Shown: piece after piece, positions 17,017 through 25,012 of the stretch | Position numbering within the stretch: the stretch's first letter is position 1 | Layout: each line of letters opens with the position of its first letter | Assembly: GCF_000017565.1 (NCBI RefSeq) | Contig: NC_009719.1 | Span: 3,703,001 to 3,767,000 of the forward strand | Length of the DNA: 64,000 nt | Origin: Parvibaculum lavamentivorans DS-1 | Lineage (GTDB): Bacteria > Pseudomonadota > Alphaproteobacteria > Parvibaculales > Parvibaculaceae | Direction of reading: 5' to 3' | Translations under genes and position numbers: made by a program | The notes under the pieces: generated by a model | What the model was told of the DNA's origin: nothing | Database searches by the model: none | What the model saw: only the letters and a program-made list of their open reading frames with translations

Positions 17017-17415
17017 TTATGCCGCAGCGACTGCCGGCGCGCCGCGCCTGCCGTCTATGCTGTAGGCACCGGCGCCGAAGGCGAAGACATAAAGGAAGCC
17101 GCCGGCGAGCGCGAGGTTCTTCAGGAAGGACGGATCCGACAGGCCGGGGTGAAAAATCAGCGCCGTCATCACGCAGAAAACCGCGAAGGCGAGACCGACA
17201 AGACGCGCCTGGAAACCGACCAGCAGCAGGATGCCGCCGCCCAGCTCAAGCGCGACAGTCAGCACATAAATCACCTGCGGAAGCGGCAGACCCTTGGATT
17301 CGATGAAGCCTATCGTGCCCTCCGCGCCCAAGGCCTTGTTGAGGCCGGCGAGGATGAAAAGAGCGGCGAGCAGGACGCGGCCGGCGAGCATCACGATATC
17401 GTTGGAAACCTTCAT
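17017..17415 (-). CDS. DoxX-family inner-membrane protein
   Basis: 132 residues from ATG 17415 (GGGGGGAGAACC site). Four membrane helices are evident: VMLAGRVLLAALFILAGLNK, VIYVLTVALELGGGILLLVG, LVGLAFAVFCVMTALIF and NLALAGGFLYVFAFGAG. This is the DoxX/YphA layout, a small quinone- or redox-related membrane protein in the few studied cases; the role here is unknown. It converges on cfa. A three-unit Pho-box-like array lies 79-107 bases upstream, possibly placing the gene under phosphate control. Confidence 0.85.
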   Translation of the reverse strand: MKVSNDIVMLAGRVLLAALFILAGLNKALGAEGTIGFIESKGLPLPQVIYVLTVALELGGGILLLVGFQARLVGLAFAVFCVMTALIFHPGLSDPSFLKNLALAGGFLYVFAFGAGAYSIDGRRGAPAVAAA

Positions 17416-17466
17416 GGTTCTCCCCCCAAATGATTGCAACGGCGCAAGCTTAGGCTCGCTTCAGGC

Positions 17467-17694
17467 GGGGATAAAGCGGCGTTATGGAACCGACTGTCAT
17501 CGAACTGTCATCAAACCGTCATGACGCAGAAACGGCATGCGCGGGTGCCCTCCCCGGCTTGCCAAAACGGGGATAAAGGTGCCTGCCGGGGATAAAAGCC
17601 GCGACTCGGGTTAAACTCAAACCGCCCACAGGTCTTTGCAGCCGAAAGTCCTTTTGTACCAAGGGACTAGCGCCGGGAGGCCGACTTATGCACA
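17467..17694. promoter_or_regulatory. dnaB upstream region with DnaA-box-like repeats
   Basis: The 365-base gap between doxX and dnaB contains GGGGATAAA three times (17467, 17569, 17588), each preceded by C. CGGGGATAA differs from the DnaA box TGTGGATAA at two positions. TTATGCACA at 17686-17694 differs from TTATCCACA at one. DnaA control of the replicative helicase gene would make sense, but the matches are imperfect. Confidence 0.35.
17494..17522 (+). promoter_or_regulatory. Pho-box-like array (three direct repeats, 11-base period)
   Basis: CTGTCAT at 17494, CTGTCAT at 17505 and CCGTCAT at 17516 are each separated by 4 bases. This is exactly the PhoB pattern CTGTCAT-N4-CTGTCA(T). The array lies between doxX (minus strand) and dnaB (plus strand, 259 bases away). 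Repeat orientation matches plus-strand transcription, but no clear promoter for dnaB follows closely. Confidence 0.7.
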
Positions 17695-17780
17695 GGGCCG
17701 GGACAAAAAACCTGTGAAATCTTGTCCCCGCCCCCGGAATCGCGCCCCCGCGCGCACCCGTTTCGACTAGAACCAACGCC

Positions 17781-19274
17781 ATGGAAAACAGCCAAGCCGC
17801 CTATTCACGAGAGCCCGAGGGAGACGCCGTGAGCGACTACCGGGTGCAGCCCCACAATATCGACGCGGAGCAGGCGCTGCTCGGCGCGATGCTGGTCAAC
17901 AATGAGAGCTACGACCGGGTGGCGAGCTTTCTGGAGCCATCGCATTTCTTCGATGCCGTACACGGACGAATTTACGAGGCGGCGGCGAAGCTCATCACGC
18001 AAGGCCACCTCGCCTCGCCCGTGACGCTGAAGAATTTCTTCGAGCGCGACGCGGCGCTGGCCGAGATCGGCGGCCCGCAATATCTCGCAAGGCTCGCGGG
18101 CGCGGCGACGACGATCATCAACGCGGAAGAATATGGCCGCACCATCTACGAACTCGCGATCCGCCGCGAACTCATCAATGTCGGCACGGAAATCCACAAC
18201 CGCGCCTATGACGCGCCCATCGACGACACGCCGGCGCAGCAGATCCTCGATGCGGAGCAATCGCTCTACCAACTGGCCGAACGCGGCAAATACGAAGGCG
18301 GCTTCCAGAGCTTCCACGAGTCGCTCAACATCGCCATCGACATGGCGGCGGAAGCCTTCAAGCGCGACGGCGGGCTTTCCGGCATCTCGACGGGATTGCG
18401 CGACCTCGACCAGCGGCTGGGCGGCTTGCAGCCTTCCGACCTCCTGATCCTTGCCGGCCGCCCCTCGATGGGGAAGACCGCGCTTGCGACCAACATCGCC
18501 TTCTCGGCCGCGAAGAGCTACAAGGCGGAGCACCACGCGGACGGCACGGTGACGGCGACGGATGGCGCCATTGTCGGTTTCTTCTCGCTCGAAATGTCGG
18601 CCGAACAATTGGCGACGCGACTGCTCGCCGAACAATCGGGCGTGCCGTCGGAACGCATCCGGCGCGGCAATATCCATGAGGACGAATTTCACCAGCTTGT
18701 CGACGCGGCGCGCGAGCTGCAGAGCATTCCGCTTTACATCGACGATACGGGCGGCCTCACCATCGCGACGGTGGCCGCCCGCGCACGCCGCCTGAAGCGG
18801 CAGCGCGGCCTCGGGCTGCTCGTCATCGACTATCTGCAATTGCTGGCGGGCTCGGGAAAGAGCGGCGAAAACCGCGTGCAGGAAGTGACGCAGATCACGA
18901 CGGGGCTGAAGGCGCTGGCGAAGGAGCTGAACGTGCCGATCCTCGCGCTGTCGCAGCTTTCGCGCCAGGTGGAAGCGCGCGACGACAAGCGGCCGCAACT
19001 ATCGGACTTGCGCGAATCCGGCTCGATCGAGCAGGACGCCGACGTCGTCATGTTCGTGTTCCGCGAGGAATATTACGTCTCGCGCCGCGAGCCGACCGAG
19101 GGCACGCCGGAACATCTTCAGTGGCAGGAAGATATGAACAAGGTGCATGGCCTCGCCGAATGCATCATCGGCAAGCAGCGCCACGGGCCGACGGGGACGG
19201 TGAAGCTGCAGTTCCAGGCGGATGTGACGAGGTTTTCGGATCTGGATCAGGTGCATACGGAGGGGTTCGAGTGA
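17781..19274 (+). CDS. dnaB: Replicative DNA helicase DnaB
   Basis: A 497-residue protein. The N-terminal domain (about 20-125: NIDAEQALLGAMLVNNESYD) mediates hexamer and primase contacts. The RecA-like domain has Walker A GRPSMGKTA, Walker B GLLVIDYLQLL and the arginine-finger region KQRHGPTGTV. DnaB unwinds DNA ahead of the replication fork as a ring-shaped hexamer loaded by DnaC/DciA. No intein is present. The ATG at 17781 was kept, although an internal GTG before SDYRVQPHNID is possible. Confidence 0.97.
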   Translation: MENSQAAYSREPEGDAVSDYRVQPHNIDAEQALLGAMLVNNESYDRVASFLEPSHFFDAVHGRIYEAAAKLITQGHLASPVTLKNFFERDAALAEIGGPQYLARLAGAATTIINAEEYGRTIYELAIRRELINVGTEIHNRAYDAPIDDTPAQQILDAEQSLYQLAERGKYEGGFQSFHESLNIAIDMAAEAFKRDGGLSGISTGLRDLDQRLGGLQPSDLLILAGRPSMGKTALATNIAFSAAKSYKAEHHADGTVTATDGAIVGFFSLEMSAEQLATRLLAEQSGVPSERIRRGNIHEDEFHQLVDAARELQSIPLYIDDTGGLTIATVAARARRLKRQRGLGLLVIDYLQLLAGSGKSGENRVQEVTQITTGLKALAKELNVPILALSQLSRQVEARDDKRPQLSDLRESGSIEQDADVVMFVFREEYYVSRREPTEGTPEHLQWQEDMNKVHGLAECIIGKQRHGPTGTVKLQFQADVTRFSDLDQVHTEGFE

Positions 19275-19316
19275 GGGGGACAACCTCACTGTATGAGACT
19301 GTATGAGGGACGGAGT

Positions 19317-19382
19317 TCCGGAGAATCCGCAAAGTTGTCTCCGGATTGCCGGGGCCTATCGATACCCCCGACGAAACGGGGG
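19317..19382. terminator. Two hairpins between convergent dnaB and CBS genes
   Basis: TCCGGAGA/TCTCCGGA (19317-19345, 13-base loop) and CCCCCG/CGGGGG (19365-19382, 6-base loop) lie between the ends of two convergent genes. Neither has a strong U-run. They may terminate transcription in both directions or protect 3' ends. Confidence 0.45.
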
Positions 19383-19390
19383 CGAAGCGT

Positions 19391-19801
19391 TTATCTCCCC
19401 TCCGCCTCCCTTAGATAATGGATCGTCATGTCGCGCAGCGTGACGAGACCGACGAGATCGCGGTTATCGAGCACGAGGCAGTGAGACATGCCGAACTGCG
19501 ACATGAAGCGCACGGCATATTTTATGTTCATCTCCGCATCGACCGTCGGGGCCGGTTTCGTCATGATCTCATAGATATTGGTGCGGGAGAGCGGACGATT
19601 CTTGCCGATCGCCTCGCGCGCAATATCCGCAGCGAGGAGCAGACCAAATTCGTCGCGCTCGTCGCGCCGGTCCACCACGAGCGAGGAGATGCCGCGATTT
19701 TCCATACGGGCGAGCGCCTCCCTGACCGTGGCCATGCCATCGATGCGCTGCGGGTCACGCGTCATTACCTCGCGGACGGGCAGGAAAAAGGACTGGTTCA
19801 T
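19391..19801 (-). CDS. CBS-domain pair protein
   Basis: 136 residues forming two CBS motifs: VREVMTRDPQRIDGMATVRE with GISSLVVDR, and IYEIMTKPAPTVDAEMNIKY with MSHCLVLDNRDLVGLVTLRD. CBS pairs bind adenine nucleotides and report energy state. The start overlaps the end of the P-II-like gene by 4 bases. It is the last gene of a four-gene operon with two DUF1538 membrane proteins and a P-II-like protein, so it probably acts as a second nucleotide sensor for that transporter-like complex. Confidence 0.85.
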   Translation of the reverse strand: MNQSFFLPVREVMTRDPQRIDGMATVREALARMENRGISSLVVDRRDERDEFGLLLAADIAREAIGKNRPLSRTNIYEIMTKPAPTVDAEMNIKYAVRFMSQFGMSHCLVLDNRDLVGLVTLRDMTIHYLREAEGR

Positions 19802-20148
19802 ATTTCATCTCCTACCTTGCTGGCCAACTCGCGGATTTGCGAGGTGAGGCCTACGGCATCCTCGATCGATATCTGGACGGCGATGCCGGAGCCCGGTTTC
19901 TCATCGAACTGCCCCGCTTCGGCAACCCGCTCGAGAATACCGCGGCTCAGATGCTCCTCCACGACGAGCAGAACGACATTGCGATGCTGCGAGAGATCGA
20001 GCCCCAGAAAGGTCTTTTCCTGTTTCAACCCCTCGCCGCGCGCACCGGTGATGACCGTCGCGCCGGTCGAGCCCGCCTCGCGGGCGGCATCCAGCACCGC
20101 GCCCACGCGCGAGTCGTCCGTCAGCACGAGAAGCAACTTAAACTGCAT
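19798..20148 (-). CDS. P-II-like signalling protein
   Basis: 116 residues with the ferredoxin-like pattern of P-II proteins: FKLLLVLTDDSRVGAVLDAA at the start, GATVITGARGEGL in the region of the T-loop, and VVLLVVEEHLSRGILERV. The T-loop lacks the classical uridylylated Tyr context, so it is a P-II-like member rather than GlnB. The start overlaps the DUF1538 gene by 11 bases. P-II-like proteins typically bind nucleotides and gate a membrane partner, here presumably DUF1538. Confidence 0.75.
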   Translation of the reverse strand: MQFKLLLVLTDDSRVGAVLDAAREAGSTGATVITGARGEGLKQEKTFLGLDLSQHRNVVLLVVEEHLSRGILERVAEAGQFDEKPGSGIAVQISIEDAVGLTSQIRELASKVGDEI

Positions 20149-20905
20149 CTTTTCCTCCTTTGCCTCCGCTCACCAATCTGGCCTGAATTGAGGCGAAGGC
20201 AAGCAGCAATACAGCCGGCGACAACAGCGCCAGTACGATAAGTCCGAACCCGTCGGCGGCGGTGGCCTCGTTCGGCATGGCCTCCGCCACCGCCACTCCG
20301 TAAGCGGCGATCATGGGTACGGTGACCACCGAGGTCGCCATGCCGCCGCTGTCGAGTGCGAGCGGCACAATCTCCTTCGGCGCAAGCGCGACCGCCACAA
20401 TGAGCATCGCGACAAAGCCTGCAAGAAGCCACGCAAGCGGAATACCGTCCACGATCCGCAGAGTACCCATGACGAGGCCGATCGCCACTCCGCAGGCGAT
20501 GACGAGGCGAAGCGCAAGAGCACGGAGCGTGCCGCCCGAGAGTTCCTGCACGCGGTCTCCGGCGGCAATAAGCGTCGGCTCGATCAACGTGACGGAGAAG
20601 CCGATGAACCCGGCAAAGACGAGAAGAGGCAGATAAGCGGCCACCCCTCCTCCGCCCTCCACGAAACCGCGGATCACCAGAGCGCGGGCAATGTCTCCGC
20701 CTATCGGAATGAGCGATTGCTCGAGTCCGATGCGAAAGAGCGTGAGCCCAAGCGCGACATAGGCGAGACCGACGAGGATAGCCTTGAGATTACCGACCGG
20801 TTTGCGGACGACAACAAACTGGAAAAACCCGATCACCAGCACCAGCGGCGCAAGGTCCACCAGCGTGCGGAGCGTTTCGCCGGCAAAAATTCCGAGAAAT
20901 TCCAT
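20138..20905 (-). CDS. DUF1538 membrane protein (second half of the pair)
   Basis: 255 residues with seven or so hydrophobic helices (LVDLAPLVLVIGFFQFVVV, YLPLLVFAGFIGFSVTLIEP, LIVLALLSPAVLLLAFASI). The signature TLIEPTLIAAGDRVQELSGG and LDSGGMATSVVTVPMIAA are characteristic of DUF1538. The family is uncharacterised; it resembles a transporter or channel. In many bacteria two DUF1538 domains are fused; here they are two genes 3 bases apart. The P-II-like gene overlapping its end suggests regulated transport. Confidence 0.8.
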   Translation of the reverse strand: MEFLGIFAGETLRTLVDLAPLVLVIGFFQFVVVRKPVGNLKAILVGLAYVALGLTLFRIGLEQSLIPIGGDIARALVIRGFVEGGGGVAAYLPLLVFAGFIGFSVTLIEPTLIAAGDRVQELSGGTLRALALRLVIACGVAIGLVMGTLRIVDGIPLAWLLAGFVAMLIVAVALAPKEIVPLALDSGGMATSVVTVPMIAAYGVAVAEAMPNEATAADGFGLIVLALLSPAVLLLAFASIQARLVSGGKGGKDAV

Positions 20906-20908
20906 CCG

Positions 20909-21646
20909 TCAGCCTGCGAAGAGCGAAAAGACCAGAACGACGAGCATCGGCGCAAGGCTTGCCATAGCAACGAAACCGAAACCGTCAACCACAGGATTGC
21001 GCCCGCGAATGGTAGTGGCAAGCCCCACGCCGAGCGCGAGCATCAGCGGAATGTTGATAGCCGAGGTGGAGGCGGCGCCCGCGTCGAACGCGATATCGCC
21101 GAGCGCGGAGCCGCTGGCGAGCGCGAAGACCGTCGCCAGTGTGTAGCCGGGAAGGATGAACCAGACAATAGGCCATCCTTTCACGAGGCGGAGTACGGCA
21201 AGCGCCACGCCGGCACCCACGGCGCAGGCAACAACATAGCGCAACACCGTCGCGAAGGCGCCGACCGCGCCGTCGCCTGGCGCCGGGCCGCGCGTATCCG
21301 CAAGGGCGCTCGACGCCTGGAGCGCGACGATGCCGAGAGCAGGCTCGGCCACCGTGCTGCCGAAGCCGATGGCGAAGCCAAAGCCGACGAGAAGGAGCAG
21401 GCTGCCGCGCCGGGCGACGAGATCCGCCAAATCCTCGCCCAGCGGAAAGATGCTCATGGCAAGGCCGCGCACGAACAGCGTCATTCCGACAAGAAGGAGA
21501 AGAATTCCTGCGAACCTGCGGTAGAGGTCAGGCATCTCCTCGCCGAGAACAAGGAACTGGAACAAGGCCACCACGCCGAGTACAGGCAGAAGGTCGCGCA
21601 GATTGCCCGCGATCTCTCTCAGGAACAGTATGGCCCGACCGTACAC
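20909..21646 (-). CDS. DUF1538 membrane protein (first half of the pair)
   Basis: I chose GTG 21646 (245 residues) because it has a GAGGGGGCG site. The longer frame to 21763 would overlap the divergent uspA-like gene. Hydrophobic segments include LLPVLGVVALFQFLVLGEE, LLLLVGMTLFVRGLAM and LLLLVGFGFAIGFGSTVAEP. GSTVAEPALGIVALQ corresponds to the TLIEPTL site in the sister protein and FDAGAASTSAINIP to its second motif. The two halves thus look like a tandem duplication split over two genes. Function is unknown; a role in ion or small-solute transport is inference. Confidence 0.78.
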   Translation of the reverse strand: MYGRAILFLREIAGNLRDLLPVLGVVALFQFLVLGEEMPDLYRRFAGILLLLVGMTLFVRGLAMSIFPLGEDLADLVARRGSLLLLVGFGFAIGFGSTVAEPALGIVALQASSALADTRGPAPGDGAVGAFATVLRYVVACAVGAGVALAVLRLVKGWPIVWFILPGYTLATVFALASGSALGDIAFDAGAASTSAINIPLMLALGVGLATTIRGRNPVVDGFGFVAMASLAPMLVVLVFSLFAG

Positions 21647-21741
21647 CCGCCCCCTCGCTGGAAGTTTGAAATGCTTTTCGTATAGAATAATGAGGTGGAC
21701 AGGATTTAAAAGGACGCAGTGGCCCGCCTGACGGAGAAATA

Positions 21742-22611
21742 ATGAAACATCTTCTCGCGGCAACGGATTTGTCGCACCGGTCGGACAAGGCGCTCGACCG
21801 GGCAGCGCTTCTTGCAGGACAGTTCTCCGCCTCTCTCGACGTGCTGCATGTCGTCGACGACGATCAGCCCGCGGACATCATCGAGCGGGAAATGCAGCAA
21901 GTGCGCGCGCTGCTCGAGACGCGCGCGGCGGCACTTGAAAAAGCGGCGGGCACGGCACCGGCGATGTTCGTGGCGAAAGGCGATCCCTTCCAGGAAATTT
22001 CCCGCGCAGGCGAGGAGAAGCACGCCGACCTTATCGTGATGGGCGCCCACCGCCGCCGGATTCTCAAAGACGTCTTCACGGGAACGACCGTCGAACGCGT
22101 CATCCGGACGGGCCGCCTGCCCGTTCTGGTGGCAAATTCGGAAGCGGAGGGTCCCTATCGCAACGTCGTCGTCGCAACCGACCTGTCCGACGCCTCGGTC
22201 CGGGCCCTGCGCACGGCCAGGGCGCTCGGAATCCTCGACGGACTCAAGGTCACGCTCCTGCATGCGTTTCTCCCACTGGCCAAAGGCATGATGGTCTATG
22301 CGAATGTCGAACCGGACAAGATCGCGGATTACGTGGCGCATGAATCCTCGGAAGCCGGACAGGCCATCCAAACCTTCATCGAGGGGCTCGACCTCGCGCC
22401 GAACGACTATGAACTGAAGTTGGAGGAAGGCGCTCCCTTCGACGTCATCGCCAGGGCGGTGGCGGAAAGGAAGGCCGATCTGCTCATCATCGGCACGAAG
22501 GGACTTACGGGCGCCAAGCGTCTGCTGCTCGGCAGCGTGGCGGACGCGGTTCTCAAAAGTGTGGATTGCGACGTGTTGGCGGTGCCGATCGCATTGCAGG
22601 CAGGCGCATAA
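21742..22611 (+). CDS. Universal stress protein with two Usp domains
   Basis: 289 residues made of two tandem UspA folds (about 1-132 and 148-286). The second carries the ATP-binding pattern GTKGLTG...LLLGSVADAVL, while the first has the degenerate GAHRRRILKDVFTGTTVERV. Each begins with a beta-strand-Asp (LLAATDLS, VVVATDLS). The family binds ATP in the cytosol and aids survival under stress. It is divergent from the DUF1538 operon with a 95-base gap, so joint regulation is possible. Confidence 0.9.
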   Translation: MKHLLAATDLSHRSDKALDRAALLAGQFSASLDVLHVVDDDQPADIIEREMQQVRALLETRAAALEKAAGTAPAMFVAKGDPFQEISRAGEEKHADLIVMGAHRRRILKDVFTGTTVERVIRTGRLPVLVANSEAEGPYRNVVVATDLSDASVRALRTARALGILDGLKVTLLHAFLPLAKGMMVYANVEPDKIADYVAHESSEAGQAIQTFIEGLDLAPNDYELKLEEGAPFDVIARAVAERKADLLIIGTKGLTGAKRLLLGSVADAVLKSVDCDVLAVPIALQAGA

Positions 22612-22684
22612 AGGATTTTCATTCGCGGAGCGAGGCCCTCGGCTTTCCTGTTGCGCCGCGTTGCGGTCTCGGGCGAGGCGCCCC

Positions 22685-24799
22685 TTACCCGGCAGCGCAG
22701 GCGAGGTCCGGGGCGGAGGGCAGGCAGCGTTCGCGCGGGAGGGTAATGGTGACCGTGGTGCCGCGGCCGGGGGTGCTTTCGATGGCGAAGTGGCCGCCAT
22801 GCTGTTCGGTCAGCACCTGGACGATGGGCAGGCCGAGGCCGAGGCCTTCGTATTTGCGGCGGAACTGGTCTTCGAGCTGACCGAAGCGGGCGAGCGCCTT
22901 GGGGATGTCTTCGGCGACGATGCCGATGCCGGTGTCGGCGACGGCGATGCGGTAGCCGCTCTCGTCCCGCGCGAGCGTGACCGCGACCGTGCCGCCGGGG
23001 ACATTGAACTTGATCGCGTTGCCGACGAGGTTCGTCAGTATCTGCCTGATCTTGCGCTCGTCGGCGAAGACCGGCGGGAGGCCGGCATCCGCATCGAGGC
23101 GGCAGACGACTTCCGCCTTACCGGCCTGAGCGGCGGTGGCGGCGAGCACCGCCCTTGCCACGCTTTCGATGCAGACTTCCTCTTCGTTGAGCGCATCGGT
23201 GCCGGATTCGACGCGGGAGATGTCGAGGATGTCGCTGACGAGATCGAGAAGATGGGTGCCCGAATTGTTGATGTCCTTCGCATATTCCGCATATTTGCCG
23301 TGGCCGAGAGGGCCGAAGACTTCGAGCTTCATAGTTTCGGAAAAGCCGATAATGGCGTTCAGGGGCGTGCGGAGCTCGTGGCTCATGGTGGCGAGGAATT
23401 CGGATTTGGCGAGGGATGCCTGTTCGGCGGCCATGAGGGCGCGGGTGAGCTCGTCGGCGCGCGCCTCGAGAACGGCGTTCGCATCGCGCAGGGTCCGGTG
23501 GAGGGTGTCGCGCTCGCCCTCCACGCGGCGGTATTTCAGCATGAAGGCGCGGATGTGGAGCATGGTGACGAAGACGATGAGAAGGTTCGACAGCTCCATC
23601 GAGGCGCCGATGATCTTCATGCTCGTCAGCACTTCGTAGGCGAAATAGACCATGGCGGCGAGAAGGACGGCGAGCGCATCGCGGCGCGCTTCCTTTTCCA
23701 TCAGCAGCGTACGGAGGATCGTGACGCCGACGGCGAGGATGATGACGGCCCAGAGAAGCTGGAACGGCTCGCGCAGCAGCGTGACGGTGCCCGGCGCCAT
23801 GAAGGGCGCGACAAGAAGGGCGAAAAGGCAGAAGACGGCCGAGACGCCATAGATCAGCTTGTCGACCCAGACCACCCTGCCCTCGCGGAAGAGATAGCAG
23901 ATGAAAGCGTAGTAAGCGGGGGCGACAAGGAAGAGCGAGAAATATTCGAGGTCGTATTTGCGCGCTTCCGGGAAGGAGGGCAGATAGTCCCAGATGAGAT
24001 TGCTGACAAGGACGACACGAAGCGCCGAGGTGGCGCAGAGGGCGGCGAAGATCAGATGGCCGCGCGGGTTGCTGGTGGAACGGCCGACGACGAGCGTGAG
24101 GATCGCGACAAGGACGAGGACAAGTGCGAGCGCCGTCGGCAGCGCGCTGGCGCGGCGCTCGGCGGAATCCATTTTTTGCAGGAAGCCGATCGAGGGCACG
24201 TCGACGATGCCGCCCTGCTTGTGAACGTAATTGGCGAGCTGCACGACGAGGCGGAACTGCCGGAGATCGTGGGGCAGCGGGATGACGGGCGCGGTCGGGT
24301 TGACGGCAACGATGCCTTCCGCGCGCGACGGATCGCCATTGCGGTGCAGGGACTGCACTTCCAACTCGCCATAGCGTCCTCTCGAGACGGCATAGATCGC
24401 GTAGACGGAGCGCGTGGTGCCGAGGGAGAGGGCCAGCGCCTGCGAGGTTTGCGGCAGGGCGAGATCGAGGCAATAGGTGGCGGTGCCGTGGCCTGTGGAA
24501 ACGCGGGTGGTGAGCGCGGGGCCCCAGATATCGGGAAGTGTCACGTGCTCGGCTTCGAGACCTGCGAAGGAGAGGGAGCAGCCGCCGCCGAAGCGCGCCG
24601 CAGGCACAAGGGCGTCGCGATAGACGGTCCAGCCTTCCTCCAGCATCAGAGGATCGCCATTGGCGAGGCCGGCGGCGGATGGCGGCCGCAGGACGGTTTC
24701 GCCCGATGCGGGCAGCGGCGCGGCCCAAGCCAAAAGACAGGCAAGGAGAAAGGCCGCCATGCCAATCATCGGCTTGTGTCTGATCGAGGTCCGGTCCAT
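22685..24799 (-). CDS. Membrane sensor histidine kinase with 7TM-type input region
   Basis: 704 residues. A signal-like helix (AAFLLACLLAWAAPLPASG) is followed by a periplasmic domain to about 215. Seven or so membrane helices (about 220-400) give a 7TMR-DISM-like arrangement. A coiled coil leads to the HisKA dimerisation helix with phosphoacceptor H474 in MSHELRTPLNAIIGFSE. The ATPase domain has the N box NLVGNAIKFN and the G boxes DTGIGI and GLGLGL. No response regulator is adjacent, so it is an orphan kinase. The ligand is unknown. Confidence 0.9.
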   Translation of the reverse strand: MDRTSIRHKPMIGMAAFLLACLLAWAAPLPASGETVLRPPSAAGLANGDPLMLEEGWTVYRDALVPAARFGGGCSLSFAGLEAEHVTLPDIWGPALTTRVSTGHGTATYCLDLALPQTSQALALSLGTTRSVYAIYAVSRGRYGELEVQSLHRNGDPSRAEGIVAVNPTAPVIPLPHDLRQFRLVVQLANYVHKQGGIVDVPSIGFLQKMDSAERRASALPTALALVLVLVAILTLVVGRSTSNPRGHLIFAALCATSALRVVLVSNLIWDYLPSFPEARKYDLEYFSLFLVAPAYYAFICYLFREGRVVWVDKLIYGVSAVFCLFALLVAPFMAPGTVTLLREPFQLLWAVIILAVGVTILRTLLMEKEARRDALAVLLAAMVYFAYEVLTSMKIIGASMELSNLLIVFVTMLHIRAFMLKYRRVEGERDTLHRTLRDANAVLEARADELTRALMAAEQASLAKSEFLATMSHELRTPLNAIIGFSETMKLEVFGPLGHGKYAEYAKDINNSGTHLLDLVSDILDISRVESGTDALNEEEVCIESVARAVLAATAAQAGKAEVVCRLDADAGLPPVFADERKIRQILTNLVGNAIKFNVPGGTVAVTLARDESGYRIAVADTGIGIVAEDIPKALARFGQLEDQFRRKYEGLGLGLPIVQVLTEQHGGHFAIESTPGRGTTVTITLPRERCLPSAPDLACAAG

Positions 24800-25012
24800 C
24801 GCGGTCGCTCCAAGGGCGATGGCGAGTGTGGAGCAATACTCTTAAGAAGTTCTCACGCGTAAAGGAGCTTTTGAGCAACGGGCATTAACCATTCCTGTCC
24901 AAATATAGTGAAAGACAGATTTTCTTTTCGCCTCATCTCCGAGGGTTCAAGTATTCGCTGTCTCAACCCGGGTCAGCGATGAAGGACGGTTTCCCCGGCG
25001 CGGCGATCCAGT

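Noticed and set aside
17519-17782. 87-codon frame opposite the dnaB upstream region
   Set aside because: It has no start signal and crosses the Pho-box and DnaA-like repeats; composition is not coding-like.
22559-24862. 767-codon open frame on the plus strand
   Set aside because: It lies opposite the sensor kinase, whose domains are unambiguous. High GC content keeps the antisense frame open.
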